Assembly (NCBI RefSeq): GCF_030867095.1
Contig: NC_081828.1
Location: 46,043,434 to 46,107,433 of the forward strand
DNA length: 64,000 nucleotides
DNA from: Alligator mississippiensis
Taxonomy: Eukaryota; Chordata; Crocodylia; Alligatoridae
Direction: 5' to 3'
Below the pieces are notes generated by a model, which was not told the DNA's origin, did no database searches, and saw only the letters and a list, made by a program, of their open reading frames with translations. Below are positions 49,776 to 60,839 of this stretch, one piece after another. The stretch's first letter is position 1. Every line of letters starts with the position of its first letter. Both the position numbers and the translations under genes were made by a program.

Positions 49776-52542
49776 AACAAATTATTTGAGGGCTATAGAA
49801 GCAACCACAGCAGGGAAAATCTACCAATAAATAACTAAAGCATATGAGATGATCAAGCACCTATCAATGGTGGAACAGATAGAATACAGTCGCATCAGCC
49901 ACAGTTCAGGCAGGTATTGCAGCACTTAGAATAAGAGGCAAAATAGGGCCTAACCAGGGCAACTCCTTCCCATTGCCACAGGCCTAAAGCTTCATAGGAC
50001 AAGTCTCCCACTGAGGACACCAGGACCCACTCAGCATGTCTTCTCCCTGCAGCCATGCAGGCCTCAAAGAGGGAACTGTAGGCTGGAAAAAGCCAGGCAG
50101 CCTCTGAAACAGTAGGGCATAGCTATAGCAGGAACCAGTGGATGTTGATGATACCATTAAACTTCTTTCTGCAGTTTTCACTTTGAACATCCACTCCCCT
50201 GTGCTAGTTGGAAGTTTGTATCAATTCCTCTCACCCATCCTGCTCAGGCTTCATTACATTGGACAAATCCAAAGATCCATCCAATTATAAACCTGTTGGA
50301 CTAGCATGAGTTTTGTAGCCAATGGTACACAAGGGAACCAGGTAATTTAGCATTATATCCAGCTACCTTTGACTCCCAGTCTGAATGACCAAATACCCAC
50401 TGACAGCTGGGTCAATCCAGGCTGGCCTTCAGCACCAGCCTAAACTGAGGTTTAAATTCATGCCTCTGAAGCCTTAGAGAGCTGCCTAAATTGCTCCACC
50501 AATATGCCGATACATATGCTAAAACTACCTTTAAATCCTAGTCTAGACAAGGCCAAAGGATTGGTGTGCTGGTGCATGCTGTTGGTTCTATATTTTAGGT
50601 TCAAAGTGACTGAGTAAACCACATCCTTATGTCCCAGCACTCTGTGGAACTGAAATAATATCAGAGAGATGAAAAAGTGTGTGAATAACCCAGACCTCCC
50701 ACCGTGCCATGGTAATTCCTTTCAACATTCATTCTGCTATCCAAAATACTTGCACAAAATCACTCCCCTGAGTCACTTTACTATGCAACACAGAGGGCAA
50801 TTAGTTTTAATGGTATTAAATATATCTCCTTATGATGCACAAGTTACACCATGAAAGCAAATTCAGGCTGTTGGGGAGGGAAAAACCTTTAATATATGGA
50901 CCACCTGCCTTGCGTATGTAATTTTCACCCAGTCACCCGCACTCTGTTTAGACTAGTCTAGCAGCCCGTCCTAAACTCCCTGCTACTCTTCAATGCATGT
51001 GTGGGAGGCTGAACACAAAAGTCCCTGAGAGAGAAACTGGGGGAGGAAATTACTTCAATAAAGGCAGTTCGAGGAAGGTTGTACATATGCTTAGCACAGG
51101 AGGCACCTACTCCTCAAGCCCTTGAGAGCCCTAAATCACAAGTAGAATTAGTTTTTACAGCAGACTGAGGGGAACTGAGGCCAGAGGGCCTCTTCTGCTC
51201 CTGACTCTCAAGATTCACAGAGCTGCAGAAAAGCAAATAAAGGAAATGAATTATCAGGGGGAAGTTTGTACTCCAGCTCAGTCATCAACAGTATGAGGTC
51301 TGGTTTGGTTAGAAGTCCTGGGCAGGAGGCTGCGGGAAATGTATGTTACATGTAAGTTGCCTTCCCTTGGCTACAGCTCAAACCACAGCTGTGAATTTCC
51401 AATTCCCCTGAGTTGTATCAGACTGAACAAAACTAAGATCACAAAAATTTAATTATGGGCTATAGGTATCCTTGTGGGGAGAACATGGCTGATAATCAGG
51501 AACTCCTGAATCTTGCAAAAGCTAAAAAAGATCCAGTGACCAGAAGCTGAGGCTAGACAAATTCAAATGGGAAGTGAGGTCTGGATTTTGAACAGTAAGG
51601 AAAATGACACATTGGAACAACTTGCCTGAGGAAGTGGCAGATTCTCCACCACTCGCAATCTTGAAACTAAGACTGGTTTTCTTCCCCAAGCCAACACTTT
51701 GGAGACTGAGTACACATTCTGGAACTTGCTGCAGGAGTCACCAGGTGAAAATCATTCCTATGTCTGATTAAGGTTATATCTTGTAAGGGTTTCCCAATGC
51801 TGATGAGTTTACATCCCACTGTAATAAAGACAGCCACTTGCATCTCTGCCCTCTACTTCCCCTGCTGCTGATTCCCTTCACTACCTTTGCTGATGCCCCC
51901 TGTTATTGATTGGCCCTGTCCTATTTTCATGCTTCCTCCACTTTCAGGCCCTAGCAGGACGCATGCCCTACACTTTGGGAAACAGTACTGGGTTATTTAA
52001 TGGCCCCTCCTGGCTTGAAAATAAGGGGAGAAATGGTCTTATTAATCTTGTAAACTGCTGCCTATGAGGCAACCTTAGCCATTTTAAGGTCTATATCCAG
52101 ATAAGACCAATTGTGCAAACTAACAAAACAAGAGAAATGGAAGCAGGAGGTACTTTTTATACCAGTGTCTGAGGGAGTGCAAGGAAATGCGACTGCTTCA
52201 GCCTGGGACAAGTGGTAAAAGATGTGGAACTAACCTGCCATCCCATCAAAATGGACCCTGCTGACATATGGATGTGGAGAACTGAACCCCAAACAGAATT
52301 TGTAGTACTGGGCAGCTTCTTCTTTTGTCTGACAGATATGTGAAGAAGACATCCCTTTTTACATTTTAGCACCCGGGTTAAGCTTGTCAGACCCATATAG
52401 GGTCACTGAACTGACAAAATCCACTGTGCTGTCGTATAATTAAGGGTTGCATTCTAGCAATCAAGCTTAGATTGTAGATCATAGCAGTAAATGGAAACTT
52501 TGTCAAACGGTCAGGCTGCAGGATGTGTCTTTTGTATACACT
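49776..52542. other. Intergenic, few recognisable features
   Basis: No gene recognised. One diverged CR1 fragment at 51515-51700 is listed separately. Short frames at 49984, 50458 and 50669 have no recognisable family. Confidence 0.7.
51515..51700 (+). repeat. Diverged CR1-type LINE fragment
   Basis: The order of phrases AGGCTAGACAAATTCAAATG, TGGAACAACTTGCCTGAGGA, GTGGCAGATTCTCCACCACT and TCTTGAAACTAAGACTGG follows the last part of a CR1 ORF2 and its 3' UTR. Older than the CR1 copies at 34788 and 53976, judged by degradation. Confidence 0.6.
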
Positions 52543-53201
52543 GGGCATGTCTACACAGGAACTTAAGTGGGCTTAAATTTAATGTGCATTAAGCATTTTT
52601 TGGCAGGTATCTACACATGGTGGGACTTGGGACTAACTTTAGTCCCAGGTCAGTCCAGCCCTGCTATGTGCCCTGTGGCCACCAGGGGGAGCTCCAGCCT
52701 TCAGCCATATGGCTGCCAGCGCTTGGCAGCCATCTTGAAAGCACACCCTCCATGCTGTGACCCTTGGGATGATATTTCCTGTGTCAGAGCAGCAGCATGG
52801 CAGAGACACAGGCAGCACATGCCTGCTCTGCTCCTGCCACAGCTGCACTCCCCAGCTCTGGCTGCCCCAGCTCCTGGCCCTGGCAGCCAGGGACAGGGCC
52901 TGCTGCTCCTCAGGGCTGCCGCAGCTGTCCTACTTACCTGCTGGTGTTCCAAGCACCTGTTGCTCAGCCACCTTGAGCCACCTGACTGCGCCACTCGCTT
53001 CTCCCACCTGCTCCGGCCACCTCCTGGACAACTGGTATGTGGCCTTTTGGAGCTGCTGTGCAGCCGCTCCCACCAGCTCTGGCAACCACGGGCTCCAGGA
53101 CACCACCACCGGGACTGCCGTCGCCCTCCCATCCCACCAGCCCTGCTGCCTCTGGACCCACTGCACCAGCAAGCACAGGTGGCAGTGTGTCATGCTGCAG
53201 C

Positions 53202-53305
53202 AATGAGACAATAACCAACGGATCAACATGTTCTGGATGACTTGGGCCACCTTTGAAGACCTGCTGCGTCAGCTCTGGCCCCACCTGGAGCGCCAAGATA
53301 CAGAG
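53202..53305 (+). pseudogene. Harbinger transposase N-terminal fragment
   Basis: The frame reads NMFWMTWATFEDLLRQLWPH followed by LERQDT. This matches the conserved N-terminal phrase of HARBI1-like transposases (FRMSRATFEELCERL-P-LERQDT). The nuclease domain with its catalytic acidic residues is absent; the frame passes into proline-rich unrelated sequence after about residue 35, so the gene is broken by a large internal deletion. Confidence 0.65.
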
Positions 53306-53482
53306 AAGCACCTGGCTGTCCCTGCCAACACCCGCCTGCCCTGCCACCCACACCCCTCCCTATTTACCCCCAAGCACCACTTCAGGACACATGCGTTTGT
53401 AATGAAAACCTTTATTCCCCTCACAACCCCCACCCCCATCCCCCTACCCTCTCCCCTCAACCAACAGGCTAGTCATAGCCAC

Positions 53483-53755
53483 CTAGTGTGCCTGGAAGAC
53501 CTTAGCCTTCACATGACGTTGCACCATCCAGGAGTGGCCTTGTGCATGCATCCCAGCTGAAATGGTCTCATAAATGTGGGCATTCAAGCATGCGCCCCAC
53601 ACAAACTGCCTCTGGACGTTGGCCCTACCCCAGAGCACCACAAGGTCACACACCTCTTCCTGGGTCCAGTTGGGGCCCTGGGCACTTGGAATGGGCATAG
53701 GCACACAGGTGGGGCCAGGGCTCGATGGGGACGATGTACTAGACGTGCTCCCCAC
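53483..53755 (-). pseudogene. Myb/SANT-like DNA-binding protein of the Harbinger element
   Basis: The 90-residue frame contains WTQEEVCDLVVLWGRANVQ, then a helix region with AHIYETISAGMHAQGHSW and RHVKAKVFQ. This is the trihelix-like MSANTD domain that in Harbinger elements binds subterminal DNA and imports the transposase. An AATAAA hexamer lies on the same strand at about 53408-53413, downstream. The C-terminal part is missing. Whether the frame is still expressed cannot be judged. Confidence 0.65.
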
Positions 53756-53975
53756 ACTGGCTCTGTGGGTCCCTGCATGGCTGTCCCTGCGATGCCAGCC
53801 CTGGAGGTTGTTGGCTTAGAAACTGGTATTTAAAGGTTTGTTTTGGGGAATTTGCTTATATATATCTATATATCTGGGCCACTTAGCCACATCCCCTACA
53901 GGCCCAGGGCTTATGCTCCCCCAGTCATTACTGCCAGATACCCAGTCTTATGACATGCCACAGTCTTTCTTCTGA

Positions 53976-54845
53976 AACTGGCCAAGTTTGCAATTGACAC
54001 CAAGTTATGGGGAAGCGTGGTCACACTGGAAGATAAGCTACAGTTACATGCAAACCTAGACAGGCTGGCAAATTGGGCAGATCAGAACCTGATGAAGTTC
54101 AATGCTGAGAAATGTAAAGTGCTCCACCTCGGGATGAGCAACCCCCAACATGTCTGCAGGCTTGGCGGCACCAAACTGACCAGTACCACGAATGAAAGGG
54201 ACCTGGGGTAATAATAGACCACAATATGAATGAGCCAGCAGTGCGATGCTGTAGCTAGTAGGGCAAATAATACTCTGGCATTCATCAATTGATGCATCTC
54301 CAGCAAAGCCAAGGAGGTGATTCTTCCACTCTACTCAGCACTGGTGAGACCACAGCTGGAGTACTGCACTTTAACAAGGACGTGGACAAGCTTGAGAGAG
54401 TCCAAAGTAGTGCCACCTGCATGATCAGTCTTAAAGGGCAAGTCATACGAGGAAAGGCTGTGGGATCTGGGACTCTTCAGCCTAGGGAAAAGGAAAGCTG
54501 CGAGGGGACCTAGTAGCAGCTTACCACTACACTAGGGGAGTACATCAAGGACTCGGTGAGCAACTGTTCACCAGGGCCCCCGAGGGGAAAACCAGAAGTA
54601 ATGGCCACAAACTCCTGGAAGATGGAGTCAAGCTCAACATTAGGAAAAACTTCAGTCAGGGTGTGCAGACTGTGGAATAAACTTCCTCCAGAGGTGGTGC
54701 AATCGCCTACCCTGGAAATCTTCAAGAGGAGACTAGACAGTCACCTTGCTGAGGTCACCTGACCCCAGTTATCTTTCCTGCTTGGTGCAGGGGCCTGGAC
54801 CTGATGATCTTCTGAGGTTCCTTCCGGCCTTGCTATCTATGAAAC
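53976..54845 (+). repeat. CR1 LINE, 5'-truncated
   Basis: About 870 bases covering the end of CR1 ORF2 and the 3' UTR. The frame at 54017-54211 contains LDRLANWADQNLMKFNAEKC and KVLHLG, typical of the CR1 reverse transcriptase. Later phrases include NKLPPEVVQSPTLEIFKRRL (54556-54762), and the copy ends near CTTGCTATCTATGAAAC. Frameshifts and a small deletion around 54365 break the frame. Confidence 0.9.
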
Positions 54846-55179
54846 ATTTTTGGGCTCCAGACCCTCTGAACTGTTTGCCCCTGCCACACCCCAGTGGCCT
54901 CCAGTCCTCCGGTTTAAACATAAAAGCATGACCATCTGCTCCCAAAATATGAAGTTCATCAAAGCACAAGGCATCCCTGTTGGGGTTAACCTCACCCCAC
55001 AGTAACACCAATATACAGGTTAGAATTACTTAACTCTCATTGCTCCAGGTGGAGGGTTCCTTCCGCCCTTCTGAGGTGCAGTCCTTCCACTGTAAGCAGC
55101 CTGGGCAGGCGCTTCCCTGGAGCTCTGCCTTCTCTGGCTCCTGCGGCTGGACTGCCCCTCCTGGGCCTGGGTTTTTGAG

Positions 55180-55555
55180 TAGGGACCTACTTAAATTGCA
55201 GCAGGACAAAGGGTTTTTCATGGCAGCCCCACCCCTCGGTGCTGGTTGGCAGAGAGGCCCCGGGAGGAGGAGGAATGACAGGGTGGCCCTCATCTTGAGT
55301 GCTGGATGCCCTTTGTGCCACCCCACCCATTAGCACTGATTAGCAGAGAGGCCCTAGTGGTGGGGCAGGGAGGGAAAGGGGGCAGCCACTATCTTGTCTG
55401 CTGCCCCACCAGCTGCCACCTTCCTCTCCGGGCAGTGAGGACTGCTGGTTCCCACGGGGGAGCCAGCTTTTTGTTGATGTTGTTGATTTTGTAGATAATC
55501 CCTGATTTTGCAGTTTCCATAAAATTCACAAAACTGTGAATTAAGTAGGTCCCTA
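55180..55555. mobile_element. hAT-like MITE, TAGGGAYCTACY family, copy 1
   Basis: Ends TAGGGACCTACTTAAATT and AATTAAGTAGGTCCCTA are near-perfect inverted repeats. The flanks TTTTTGAG (55172-55179) and CTTATGAG (55556-55563) agree at 6 of 8 positions. The GC-rich interior is non-coding. The terminal sequence is related to the copy at 60599-60839. Confidence 0.8.
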
Positions 55556-55830
55556 CTTATGAGCCTCTCCTTGAGTCACCTGACCCTTTATCTCTGCCCC
55601 AAGCCTGCCAATCATTACTCACACCTGGGGCAGGTTGCCATTTTATTTAAGCCTCTCTGCCATTATGAGTCCGTTCAGAGGGGCTGGGCTGGCTGGGGGA
55701 CCCTGGGCTTCTTCCCCCTCTCAGTAATGGGGCAGGGGACCCACTACAGATGCCCAGAGCAACAGGATTTCAATGCCAACTAAACTCTTTTGTGTCCATC
55801 GTAACAGGAATATATACATAACCAGTCACA

Positions 55831-56012
55831 GGGTGGCCATTATAGAGGACAGTCCAGTTGTTCTCTGTCCTCTATTGATATGAAACTGGACACCTTTATG
55901 TTCTCAATTTTTTTTCTTGAAGAGAAAAATAGAGGACATAAAGCCGCTGGGTTTCGTGTCAACAGAGGACAGAGTAGCAGGAAACCAGAATGTCCTCTAT
56001 GATGGCCACTCT
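55831..56012. mobile_element. Short MITE with AGGGTGGCCATTATAGAGGA ends
   Basis: The left end AGGGTGGCCATTATAGAGGACA is matched by the reverse complement of the right end, AGAGTGGCCATCATAGAGGACA, with 2 mismatches in 22. Inside, further CTGTCCTCTAT and ATAGAGGACAT units repeat the terminal motif. No clear target duplication, so the superfamily is unassigned. Confidence 0.8.
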
Positions 56013-57029
56013 AGCCACAGTACACATACAACTGATTTCTTACAAATAAGCTCTCACACAGTCTGATCTGTAGCCTCAGGCAGCCAAATCTTCCGTACCT
56101 ACTTATAAAATTGGGGATTCATTGACAAAATGGTATCTGGGGGGTGAATTCTGTGCGTCACAAAGTCCTAGTTCAGGTCCTAATGCTGTCCCGGGTACAT
56201 CTGCTGGGCTCGTGCACTGTTGGCAGCTACGTACCAGATCTATGTATTTTGTATTTGTAACGTTCCACTTTCTGCTGAGTTTGTTTCGGGGCTTGCTGCT
56301 ATTTCCAGTGCCTGAGTAAGGGGGTACATGTACAACCAGGACACCTGCATTTGGACGATTGGACCTCAGAGAATGAATGACTCTGTGGCTGGACTGTTAG
56401 CTTGGAAGATCCAGGTTCAATTCCCTGCTCTGCCATAAGCTTCCTGGGAAAGTCTGTTATGGGCAGATTTGCAAGGGGGACTTAAGTACCTAGGTCTGAT
56501 CTTTAAGGGAATATCCATTGGCAGGCCTCTGGCCTAACTTTCTATGGGCCTGTCCTCCCTCAGTATCGATGTTTCCATGGATCACAGTACAAAGGTCCCT
56601 AAGTTTCTGCTGCTTCCCCAGGCTTTGAAGTCCTAGCAGCACTGAGCTGCTTCACCACACCTGACCTCCCCATGCCTTGAATGACAAAGTGGGCATGCCT
56701 TACTCTCCCCTCTTGGTGCCCTAATTAAGAGGCTGAAAGCCAGTGGATCTAAACCCCATTGGACTGGAAACACTCCTTCCCCTATTCAACACGTGGCATC
56801 CCTCCATACCTTTTGTGAACTGGGTGGGTACCCCATTTCAAAACCTAACATATGCTTGCAGAGGAGCTGGGCAGTGGCCGTGGGAGATCAGCCAGGTAAA
56901 GCCTGGGCCCCGGCTTCTCTCAGTCCTCAAACCTCTCGGGTTCAAGTTTCCCCTCACAAAGTGCCAGCTTTTGGTTTTCACCCTGGTTTTTTGACTCCAT
57001 AAAAAAAGTAACAGAGCAACATGTGTGCT
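56013..57029. other. Intergenic, upstream of the SCYL3 CpG island
   Basis: Contains a tRNA-like SINE remnant near 56365-56445 with GGTTCAATTCC, a good pol III B-box match, in AGATCCAGGTTCAATTCCCT. Otherwise no gene or repeat was recognised. Confidence 0.5.
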
Positions 57030-57960
57030 GCAGAGAGCTCAGGAAGCCCGTGCCGGGGCGCAGCGCTCGTTTGAGACCTCCAGGCTTATCGCGTTTGCCC
57101 ACCACATGGAGCTAACACCACTTGGCACCCTGTGGCGCCCTTGCAAGCATCTCCAGGCAACCCCAGTTGAGGTTCCCCGGTTGAGGATCGCCACGATAGG
57201 CCCCCCTGCCCTGGGGCAGGGGGTGCTCTGGACGCCGCCTGCTGCAGCTGTTCCTTTCTGCGCCCACTGCATGGCAGAAGAGCTGCTGCGCTTTGCCCAA
57301 GGCCCTGTGCACGCAGGGAGCAGGAGGGCCTGGGCCTGGGCACCGCAGGGACTAGCCCGAGAGTCTCCCACGTGCCACCCACGGGGACTGGGGCCCTTCG
57401 CAACATCAACCCCCGCGGCTGAGCCCCACTCCAAAATGGCCGCCACAACCTCAGCCGCGGACTGGAATCGTCACTTCCTGGCAGCAAGCCTGCCCCCCCT
57501 CCGACTCCCTGCCCTCGTCCAAGATGGCTGCGGCCGCTCCGTCAGTCGAGGAGGCGCTCTATCCGCCGGCGCCGCGCCTCTGTGGTGATCCGGAGACCGG
57601 AAGCGGCAGTCGACGGCGGCGCGGCGGGGAGGCGGCTTGGGGCCAAGGCCGGAGGTGAGACACGAGACCTTCCCCCTCCTCCCCCCCCAGGGCGGCGGGG
57701 CAGGCAGGTGAGCGGCCGAGGCGGTTACAGGGGGACGCTGCGGGCAGCTCCTCGCTGAGGGGCCGGAGCGGGGTGAGGCGGCGCCGGCCGGGGGTGGGGG
57801 GAGACCAGCGGGTTTAGCCTCGCTGGGCCGCGGCCGCCCCTCAGAGACGCGCCCCGCCCCGCCCCGCCCCCCCCTTCTTTTTTAGCCCTTGGGGACAGCA
57901 GCGCGGCCATGTTTGCTCTGGCAGAGAGCTCGGGGTTCAGACAGCCCCGGCGGGGGCGGC
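57030..57960 (+). promoter_or_regulatory. SCYL3: CpG-island promoter of SCYL3
   Basis: CpG density rises abruptly compared with the flanks and falls again after 57960. The core at 57430-57610 has a CCAAAATGGCCGCC motif (57431-57444), an ETS-type CACTTCCTGG (57472-57481), a strong YY1 match CCAAGATGGCTGCGGCC (57519-57535) and a second ETS site ACCGGAAGCG (57596-57605). CGCCCCGCCCCGCCCC, an SP1-type run, follows at about 57848. There is no TATA box. This is the usual plan of a housekeeping promoter with dispersed initiation, and its place and strand fit SCYL3. Confidence 0.8.
57540..57654 (+). other. SCYL3: SCYL3 exon 1 (non-coding; start approximate)
   Basis: The exon end is set by the donor GGAG|GTGAGA (57651-57660) in the CpG island. 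The first coding exon is 5.8 kb downstream and starts with 5' UTR. The transcription start cannot be read from sequence; it is placed just after the YY1 motif by analogy with YY1/ETS promoters. Confidence 0.5.
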
Positions 57961-58049
57961 CTTCGGGGCTGGGGCTGGTGTTTTGTTAACTCTGTGGTTG
58001 GCTTCTGACACCCCGGGTTCCTGTCCCGCACGCCAACCGCAGTCGGAGA

Positions 58050-58345
58050 GAACCGGGACCCCAGGAGGCCACGTCTAGTCCAACCCCTGCTCGCAGCAGG
58101 ACCAGCCTCAACTAGAGCATCCCAGCCACGGCTTTGTCCAGCTGGGTCTTAAAAACCTCCAAGGATGGAGCTTCCCCCACCGCTCCGGCTTGCCTGCTCA
58201 GTGTTTTACCACCCTCCTGGTGAGAGAGTTTTCCTAACGGCCAACCTCAACTTCACCTGCTGCCACCTGAGCCCGTTGCTCCTTGTTCTGTCATCTGCCC
58301 CCACTGAGAACAGTCCGGCTCCATCCTCATTTGAGCCTCCCCCTC
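58050..58345 (-). repeat. CR1 LINE 3' fragment, reverse orientation
   Basis: In reverse complement the segment follows CR1: GGATGGAGCCGGACTGTTCT, then the ACAGAACAAGGAGCAACGGG phrase and TTAAGACCCAGCTGGACAAA. It overlaps a 126-codon + strand frame that is therefore not a gene. Confidence 0.8.
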
Positions 58346-58454
58346 CAGGTCGCCGGCGCGGTGACCCCAGCAGTGCCCTCCTGGGAGGGCCTCGGGGCAC
58401 CCAGGGTGAGAATCGCTGCTTCAGGCAGAGTAGATCTGAAGTGCTCTTTCGTGG

Positions 58455-58560
58455 AGAAGCAGGGCTGGAAGGGACCTGCAGAGGTCACCCCCACCTGAGG
58501 CAGCTTCTGCCCTGTCCAAGCCACCCTCTCCAGCACGCAATCTAATCTCTGCAGAAGACT
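58455..58560 (-). repeat. CR1 LINE 3' terminal fragment, reverse orientation
   Basis: Begins with the inverted CR1 end GGCTGGAAGGGACCTGCAGAGGTCA and continues into CCTGTCCAAGCCACCC. It may belong to a second CR1 insertion beside the one at 58050. Confidence 0.55.
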
Positions 58561-58644
58561 GCCGTGGACTCTGACATGACACAGACCTAATACCTTATTC
58601 CTTGGATCAAGGGAGGTAATTGTATGCACCAACTGACCCCTTCT

Positions 58645-58676
58645 CCCCCCCCCCCCCCCCAAAAAAAAAAAAAAAA
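58645..58676. repeat. C16-A16 homopolymer junction
   Basis: Sixteen C residues are followed directly by sixteen A residues. Such tracts are prone to slippage and assembly error. Confidence 0.95.
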
Positions 58677-60598
58677 GAAACCCACCATATACTTCCTGAG
58701 CTTTTTTGGTCATGAGGCCATGTTGGTGCTCAGTCAGAGGAGAGACTAGTGGCGGGGAGGTGAGGTGAGGTGTGGTGTGTGCATCCTGCTGTATCAACTC
58801 ATGGGGAGGATTCGTTTTGGGGGTGGGGTGGGGTGAGGAAATAAAAGAGCCACGCAGAAGCTAAAAATGCAAAGAAATGAGTTCACAGGTGACCCCTCCC
58901 ACCAAAACAGGGAGATGTTCAAGGGTATCAATGTTTGTAATGGGTTGATGATGGGGGAGCTGTAGGCTGTTAGTGGCAGATCACTTGAAAAACCAATTTC
59001 TTTAACACTTATGAAAGTTACAGGCTTGTCTGTCTCAAACTCTCTCCATGGTGGTGTGCTGAGTACATGAAATGTCTTTGTTGCTCTCAAGTGGCAAGCA
59101 GCCTGTATAATCCACATTGATCTTGGATCTGTGCTGTGTGAAGTATCTAGATGTACTGTGGGGAACTGGTCAGCTGTTACGCTGACTGACCGGTATCCAC
59201 GGTCCCCAAGTCTCTGAAGTTCTGGAACCTGCACTGCTTACGGAAGGAAACGGCCAATATGTCAATCCACGGTCGTTCCCACACCAGGGGTGTTGTTCAG
59301 GCACCAGTTATGGATCTGTGAGTTATCTGGGTCACCACTAGCTGGGCTAATGTGTTACCTCTTATACATATATTTACTCCAAGACTCATCAGGTCCAGCA
59401 TCCTGACATCGGGGGAAGATCTAAGACAGGATTCCAGTTTTCTGTGCTAGGTAATAACTCAAAAGTATAGACACAGAAACCAGACCAATCAGAATTAAGT
59501 GTTAATATCAGGGTTAATATCAAAGTAGGCCAGTTAATAGGTTGATTCAACAGTATTGCATAAACCAACAGTTTTTCATGAGCTGACTCTAATCTACAAG
59601 GGCAGCTGTCTTGTATAGCTATTAACTCCACAACTAACAGACCATTATCAATTTCAATACCAGCTGATATATTTTTCAGCCAAACTACTGCTATGGGGAG
59701 GGTCAGATCACACTCAGGTTGAAGCTAAAATCAGAACTATAGTTCTGATTTTAAGTAAGGCAGTATGCTCAAATTACTTCTGGTAAGGTAAGAGTCTGTC
59801 TTTCCCTGCATCCCCTTATCCAGGATTATCTAAAACATTCCAAGTCAGTGTGATATAGTTTGTTATATGTCATATTCAGATAACAAATTTAAGTGAAAAT
59901 AACCTGATTTCTCAGGATTAAACATACCAGGCTGACCCATGTAATACATGTGTGCTCTTTTAGGTAGAAAAGTTGTTTAACTGAGGACTCTCTTCAGTAC
60001 TTGATTAACTATTTTATAGGCACCATCTCATCTTTGAGTTATATTAGAAAAGAAGACCAAAAAAGGGTGATATTGGTATAGAATAGTTTGGTGGTTTTAT
60101 CACTTTTAGGTAGCTGATATGTGGTTGAAAAGATTAGCTTCTTGGCTTGATTATTTGAACATTGACAGATTGCTGATTCATCAGAGATCAGATGCTTGAA
60201 AATGTTGATTTGTAGAGATGTGTGTGTTGCTAGACCTCTCAGCCCTTGGTAGCCAGCTGCAAGGGTGGGAGAAGCTGAGGCCTTTTTTGTTAGGGCTGGT
60301 GGCATGATGTAGCCAAAGGCTAGGAGCTATTGCAGGCAAAAAAGCCTGAGCAGCTAGAAATGGGTTGGCTTTTCTTCCTTATGCTCTGGCTAGTTTCTTC
60401 CCTTTGGAACTTATTGGGAGTCCCGTGTTAAAACAAAATGAGATGGGCTTATTCAGAGGTCACTGGCATAATCCAGCAAGGCCCAAGTGGTTTGCCTTTA
60501 TGTAAAAGAAGAACCTCCTCATTTCCATAGTTGCGGGCTTTCAAACTCCATAGATTGTTGCAGTCAAGAGGCCTATGAGTTTGATGAATGGTCATGGG

Positions 60599-60839
60599 TA
60601 GGGATCTACCAAATTCATGGCGGAAATCAGCTACATAGCAGCACCTTCAATTTTGCAGGTTCCCCCATGTGCCCCCTACCCCCCCCCCCCCAGCTGATTA
60701 GCACAGGGGCAAGTCAGTCCCAAGAACCAGGCCCTCTCAGCCAGTCTGCAGCTGGGGGCGCGGGTCAGGTCAGGGGAACCTGCAAGATTAAAGGAGCTGC
60801 CACGCAGCCCACTTCCACCATGAATCTAGTAGGTCTCCA
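60599..60839. mobile_element. hAT-like MITE, TAGGGAYCTACY family, copy 2
   Basis: Left end TAGGGATCTACCAAATTCAT and reverse-complemented right end TGGAGACCTACTAGATTCAT form terminal inverted repeats. The flanking octamer GTCATGGG is identical on both sides (60591-60598 and 60840-60847), an exact hAT target-site duplication and the best in this window. The interior includes a C11 run at about 60680. Non-coding. Confidence 0.9.

Larger units (their letters stand above)
52543..53830. mobile_element. PIF/Harbinger DNA transposon remnant
   Basis: The left end GGGCATGTCTACACAGG is a terminal repeat type common among sauropsid DNA elements. Inside are a transposase fragment on the + strand and a Myb/SANT-like gene on the minus strand, the two-gene organisation characteristic of PIF/Harbinger. 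The matching right terminal repeat was not found before the CR1 at 53976, so the right end is probably lost. Overlapping long frames at 52567-53350 are composition artefacts, except for the part listed below. Confidence 0.65.

Noticed and set aside
52567..53353. A 215-codon frame and four overlapping frames
   Set aside because: Composition-driven frames in a Harbinger remnant; only the ATFEDLL...LERQDT part has a recognisable match.
57025..57588. A 187-codon + strand frame at the CpG island
   Set aside because: Open because of GC content; it overlaps promoter motifs, frames on the opposite strand are equally open and no family is recognisable.
58165..58545. A 126-codon + strand frame in SCYL3 intron 1
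   Set aside because: It is the antisense of a CR1 3' end.
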